Below are positions 13,007 through 15,954 of a stretch of 15,954 nucleotides of DNA, in pieces (position 1 is the stretch's first letter; every line of letters starts with the position of its first letter). Where the stretch lies: the NCBI GenBank assembly GCA_031272005.1, contig JAISUQ010000191.1, positions 1 to 15,954 of the forward strand, in the 5' to 3' direction. Source of the DNA: Coriobacteriales bacterium. GTDB lineage: Bacteria > Actinomycetota > Coriobacteriia > Coriobacteriales > UBA8131. The notes under the pieces were generated by a model. The model saw only the letters and a list, made by a program, of their open reading frames with translations. It was not told the origin of the DNA and did not search any database. The position numbers were made by a program, and so were the translations under genes.

Positions 13007-15954
13007 ATGCCGAAGCGTACAGACATCAAACGGGTGTTGGTCATCGGCTCCGGGCCGATCGTCATCGGGCAGGCCTGCGAGTTCGACTACTCCGGTGCCC
13101 AGGCCTGCAAGGTGTTGCTGGAAGACGGCTTTGAGGTGGTGCTGGTGAACTCCAACCCGGCCACCATCATGACCGACCCGAAGATGGCCACCCGCACCTA
13201 TGTGGAGCCGATCACGCCAGACTCGGTGGCCCGCATCATCCGCCTGGAGCGTCCGGATGCCCTGTTACCCACCCTGGGCGGCCAGACCGGCCTGAACTGC
13301 GCCGTCGCCCTGGCTAAAAGCGGCGTGCTGGCAGAGTGCGGCGTGGAGATGATCGGCTGCGACCTGGCGGCTATCGAGCGCGGTGAGGACCGCAAACTGT
13401 TCGCCGAGGCGATGGCCGAGATCGGCCTGGAGTGCCCGCGCAGCGGCTATGCCTACAGCATCGCCGAGGCCGAGGCGCTGGCCGGCGAGTTGGGTTTTCC
13501 CCTGGTGCTGCGGCCTTCCTTCACATTAGGCGGTGCTGGCGGCGGCATCGCCTATACCCTCGATGAGCTGCGCGACACCGTGGCCCAGGGCCTTGACCTC
13601 TCACCGGTGGGTGAAGTGCTGGTGGAGGAGAGTGTGCAGGGCTGGAAGGAATACGAGATGGAGGTGATGCGCGACCGCAAGGGCAACGGCATCATCATCT
13701 GCTCGATAGAGAATGTCGACGCCATGGGCGTGCACACCGGCGACAGCATCACCGTGGCACCGGCCATGACCTTGACCGACGTCGAATACCAGCGGATGCG
13801 GGTGGCCTCGCTGGCCATCCTGGAGAAGATCGGCGTGGAGACCGGCGGCTCCAACGTCCAGTTCGCCGTCAACCCGCAGGATGGCCGGATGGTGGTCATC
13901 GAGATGAACCCGCGTGTCTCGCGCTCCTCGGCCCTGGCCTCCAAAGCCACCGGTTTTCCCATCGCCAAGTTCGCCGCCAAGCTGGCTGTGGGCTATACCT
14001 TGGACGAGATGCAAAACGACATCACCAAGGCCACGCCGGCCTGCTTCGAGCCGACCATCGACTACGTGGTGGTCAAGGTACCGCGCTTCGCCTTCGAGAA
14101 GTTCGCCGGCACCGATACCACGCTGACCACCCGGATGAAAGCGGTCGGTGAGATCATGGCCATCGGGCGGACCTTCGAGGAGGCCTTGGGCAAGGCGATG
14201 CGCTCGCTGGAGAACGGCCGGGCAGGGCTGGGCGCCGATGGCAAGGACAGCTTCGATGAGCAGAAATTCTCCTCTCTGGTGGGCCTGCCCACCGAGCAGC
14301 GCATCTTCTACATGGCAGAGGCCCTGCGGCGTGGTTGGAGCGTGGAGGCGGTGGCCGCCGCCTCGCAGATCGACCCCTGGTTCATCTACCGTATGCAGGA
14401 CATGGTGGCAGCAGAGACCGCCCTGGCTGGCAGGGGGTTGGCCAGTCTGGGAGCCGAGGAGCTGTTCACGGCCAAGCGGATGGGCCTCTCGGATGTCCAA
14501 ATCGCCCAGTTGACCGCCAGCGACGAGCTGGCAGTGCGGGCCCGGCGTAAAGAGCTGTGGGTGGTACCGACATTCAAGATGGTCGATACCTGCGCCGCCG
14601 AGTTCGCCAGCGCCACCAGTTACTACTACAAGACTTACGAGAACTATAACCTCGATGCCAACGGTGCCTATCATCGTGGTCAGGAGGTGCGCGAGGCGGA
14701 TAAACCCAAGGCGATGATCCTCGGCGCCGGTCCTAACCGCATCGGCCAGGGCATCGAGTTCGATTATTGCTGCGTGCATGCCTCCTACGCTCTGGCCGAT
14801 ATGGGTTATGAGACCATCATGGTCAACTGCAACCCAGAGACCGTCTCCACCGACTACGACACCTCCGACAGGCTCTATTTTGAGCCGCTGACCTTTGAGG
14901 ATGTCATGGACATCGTCGATGTGGAGCAGCCGGCCGGCGTAGTGGTGACCCTGGGCGGGCAGACGCCGTTGAAGCTGGCCTGGTCGTTGGAGGCAGCCGG
15001 TGTGCCGATAATGGGTACCAAGCCGGAAGCCATCGATTTGGCCGAGGACCGTGAGCGCTTCGCCCACCTGCTGGATGAGATGGGTATCGACTATCCGCCG
15101 GCCGGTACCGCCGAGTCGCTGGACGAGGCCTTCGCGGTGGCCGAGCGCCTGGGATTCCCGCTTTTGGTGCGCCCCAGCTATGTGTTGGGCGGGCGCGGCA
15201 TGGTCATCGCCTACAACAATAAATACCTCGAAAAATACATGCATGAGGCGACCCAGGTGACCCCGGATCATCCGGTCTATCTCGATCACTTCCTGGAGAG
15301 CGCCATCGAGGTGGATGTCGATGCGCTTTGCGATGGCGAGCAGGTCTATATCGGCGGCCTGCTGGAGCACATCGAGGAGGCTGGCATCCACTCCGGCGAC
15401 TCCAGCTGCTGCACGCCGCCGTTCACCTTGTCTGACAGCATAATAGCGACTATCCGCGACTACACCCGCCGCTTGGCCCTGGCTGTGGGAGTGCGAGGGC
15501 TGGTGAACATCCAATACGCCGTGAAGGACACCACGGTCTACGTCATCGAGGTCAATCCGCGCGCCAGCCGTACCGTGCCGTTCACCTCCAAGGCCACCGG
15601 TGTGCCGCTGGCCAAATGCGCCGCCCGGATCATGGCGGGGGAGAGTATCGCGTCTTTGCGCTTACCCTCCGACGAGCGGCAGTTGGATCACTTCTCGGTC
15701 AAAGAGGCCGTGATGCCTTTTGGCCGTTTTCCAGGTGCCGATATCATCCTTGGCCCGGAGATGAAGTCGACCGGCGAGGTGATGGGTATTGGCAAGAGCT
15801 ATCCGATAGCGTACGCCAAGGCCGCCTTGTCCATCGCCGATTCCCTGCCTACCGCCGGCACCGTCTTCCTCAGCGTCTGCGACAACGATACCCGCAGCAT
15901 CCTCTCCCTCGCCCATACCGTGCGCCTGCTGGGCTTCAAGTTGATTTCCACCGC
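13007..15954 (+). CDS. carB: Carbamoyl-phosphate synthase large subunit (3'-truncated by window)
   Basis: CarB makes carbamoyl phosphate from bicarbonate, ammonia and two ATP, feeding PyrB and arginine synthesis. The frame from ATG 13007 is open to the last base with no internal stop, giving 982 codons of an expected 1060-1080. It starts PKRTDIKRVLVIGSGPI. The internal duplication is clear: NSNPATIMTDP (from 48) and NCNPETVSTDYD (from 607) are the phosphate-binding repeats; LRPSFTLGGAGGG (from 169) and VRPSYVLGGRGMV (from about 721) are the paired ATP-grasp loops; IEMNPRVSRSSALASKATG and IEVNPRASRTVPFTSKATG are the paired metal sites. Only part of the C-terminal MGS-like allosteric domain (FLSVCDND) is inside the window. 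The ribosome binding site AGGGAG is at 12991-12996. Where most homologues have a SGDSAC-like stretch, this one reads SGDSSCCTPP. Confidence 0.97.
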   Translation, partial: MPKRTDIKRVLVIGSGPIVIGQACEFDYSGAQACKVLLEDGFEVVLVNSNPATIMTDPKMATRTYVEPITPDSVARIIRLERPDALLPTLGGQTGLNCAVALAKSGVLAECGVEMIGCDLAAIERGEDRKLFAEAMAEIGLECPRSGYAYSIAEAEALAGELGFPLVLRPSFTLGGAGGGIAYTLDELRDTVAQGLDLSPVGEVLVEESVQGWKEYEMEVMRDRKGNGIIICSIENVDAMGVHTGDSITVAPAMTLTDVEYQRMRVASLAILEKIGVETGGSNVQFAVNPQDGRMVVIEMNPRVSRSSALASKATGFPIAKFAAKLAVGYTLDEMQNDITKATPACFEPTIDYVVVKVPRFAFEKFAGTDTTLTTRMKAVGEIMAIGRTFEEALGKAMRSLENGRAGLGADGKDSFDEQKFSSLVGLPTEQRIFYMAEALRRGWSVEAVAAASQIDPWFIYRMQDMVAAETALAGRGLASLGAEELFTAKRMGLSDVQIAQLTASDELAVRARRKELWVVPTFKMVDTCAAEFASATSYYYKTYENYNLDANGAYHRGQEVREADKPKAMILGAGPNRIGQGIEFDYCCVHASYALADMGYETIMVNCNPETVSTDYDTSDRLYFEPLTFEDVMDIVDVEQPAGVVVTLGGQTPLKLAWSLEAAGVPIMGTKPEAIDLAEDRERFAHLLDEMGIDYPPAGTAESLDEAFAVAERLGFPLLVRPSYVLGGRGMVIAYNNKYLEKYMHEATQVTPDHPVYLDHFLESAIEVDVDALCDGEQVYIGGLLEHIEEAGIHSGDSSCCTPPFTLSDSIIATIRDYTRRLALAVGVRGLVNIQYAVKDTTVYVIEVNPRASRTVPFTSKATGVPLAKCAARIMAGESIASLRLPSDERQLDHFSVKEAVMPFGRFPGADIILGPEMKSTGEVMGIGKSYPIAYAKAALSIADSLPTAGTVFLSVCDNDTRSILSLAHTVRLLGFKLIST

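Noticed and set aside
13601..15514. A 637-codon open frame on the minus strand
   Set aside because: It lies wholly antisense to carB, whose + frame is unmistakable. Long antisense frames are common in GC-rich coding DNA with strong third-position bias, and its His/Gly/Leu-rich translation matches no family.
1..15954. Search by eye for CRISPR arrays, insertion sequences, tRNA/rRNA genes, phage or defence modules
   Set aside because: No regularly spaced repeats, transposase motifs, RNA-gene signatures or foreign-looking gene clusters were found; the whole window is contiguous housekeeping operons.

Overview
The window is a GC-rich (roughly 60% by eye), fully + strand stretch of bacterial chromosome made of housekeeping genes packed with little or no spacing. 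Starts are a mix of ATG, GTG and TTG, and many genes overlap by 1-8 bases. The best guess for the host is a deep-branching, high-GC Gram-positive lineage: Coriobacteriia or a related actinobacterial class, or a high-GC Clostridia-like Firmicute. The clues are rodA followed by the paired TIGR03960/TIGR03936 radical-SAM genes, a PcrA-type helicase with its C-terminal Tudor-like domain, and a Bacillus-type pyrR attenuator with a pyrR-pyrB-pyrC-carA-carB order. This placement is inference; no rRNA or other taxonomic marker is present.

Region 1 (1-8551) is a run of eight co-directional genes: the 3' part of rodA (cell elongation glycosyltransferase), a DUF697-domain protein, a TIGR03960 radical SAM protein of unknown function, its DUF2344/TIGR03936 partner, rlmH (23S rRNA pseudouridine methyltransferase), a stand-alone AroQ chorismate mutase, a catalytic-core-only DAHP synthase, and pcrA/uvrD. 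Most junctions are GTGA/ATGA-type overlaps, so translational coupling is likely; the only gap of note is 36 bases before aroQ. The chorismate mutase and DAHP synthase are two separate, overlapping genes equivalent to the fused AroQ-DAHP synthase of Bacillus.

Region 2 (8552-8902) is the only real intergenic region. Its first part is AT-rich and holds a perfect 10-bp inverted repeat. Then come a sigma-70-like promoter (TTGCCA-17-TAGTAT) with a palindrome across the -35 box and, immediately at the predicted transcription start, a PyrR-binding hairpin (CAGAGA loop), an antiterminator partner and a 10-bp intrinsic terminator ending in UUUUU. These elements are mutually exclusive in the way described for B. 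subtilis pyr attenuators.

Region 3 (8903-15954) is the de novo pyrimidine operon that this leader should control: pyrR (regulator), pyrB (aspartate transcarbamoylase), pyrC (dihydroorotase), carA and carB (carbamoyl-phosphate synthase; carB runs off the window about 90 residues before its usual end). Together these make dihydroorotate from glutamine, bicarbonate, ATP and aspartate; pyrK/pyrD/pyrF/pyrE would be expected further downstream.

No mobile element, CRISPR array, tRNA/rRNA or defence system was seen. The most interesting items are the pyr switch and its deviation from the B. subtilis consensus, the uncharacterised DUF697/radical SAM/DUF2344 trio beside rlmH, the split aroQ/DAHP synthase pair, and lineage-looking insertions in PcrA, CarA and the DUF2344 protein.
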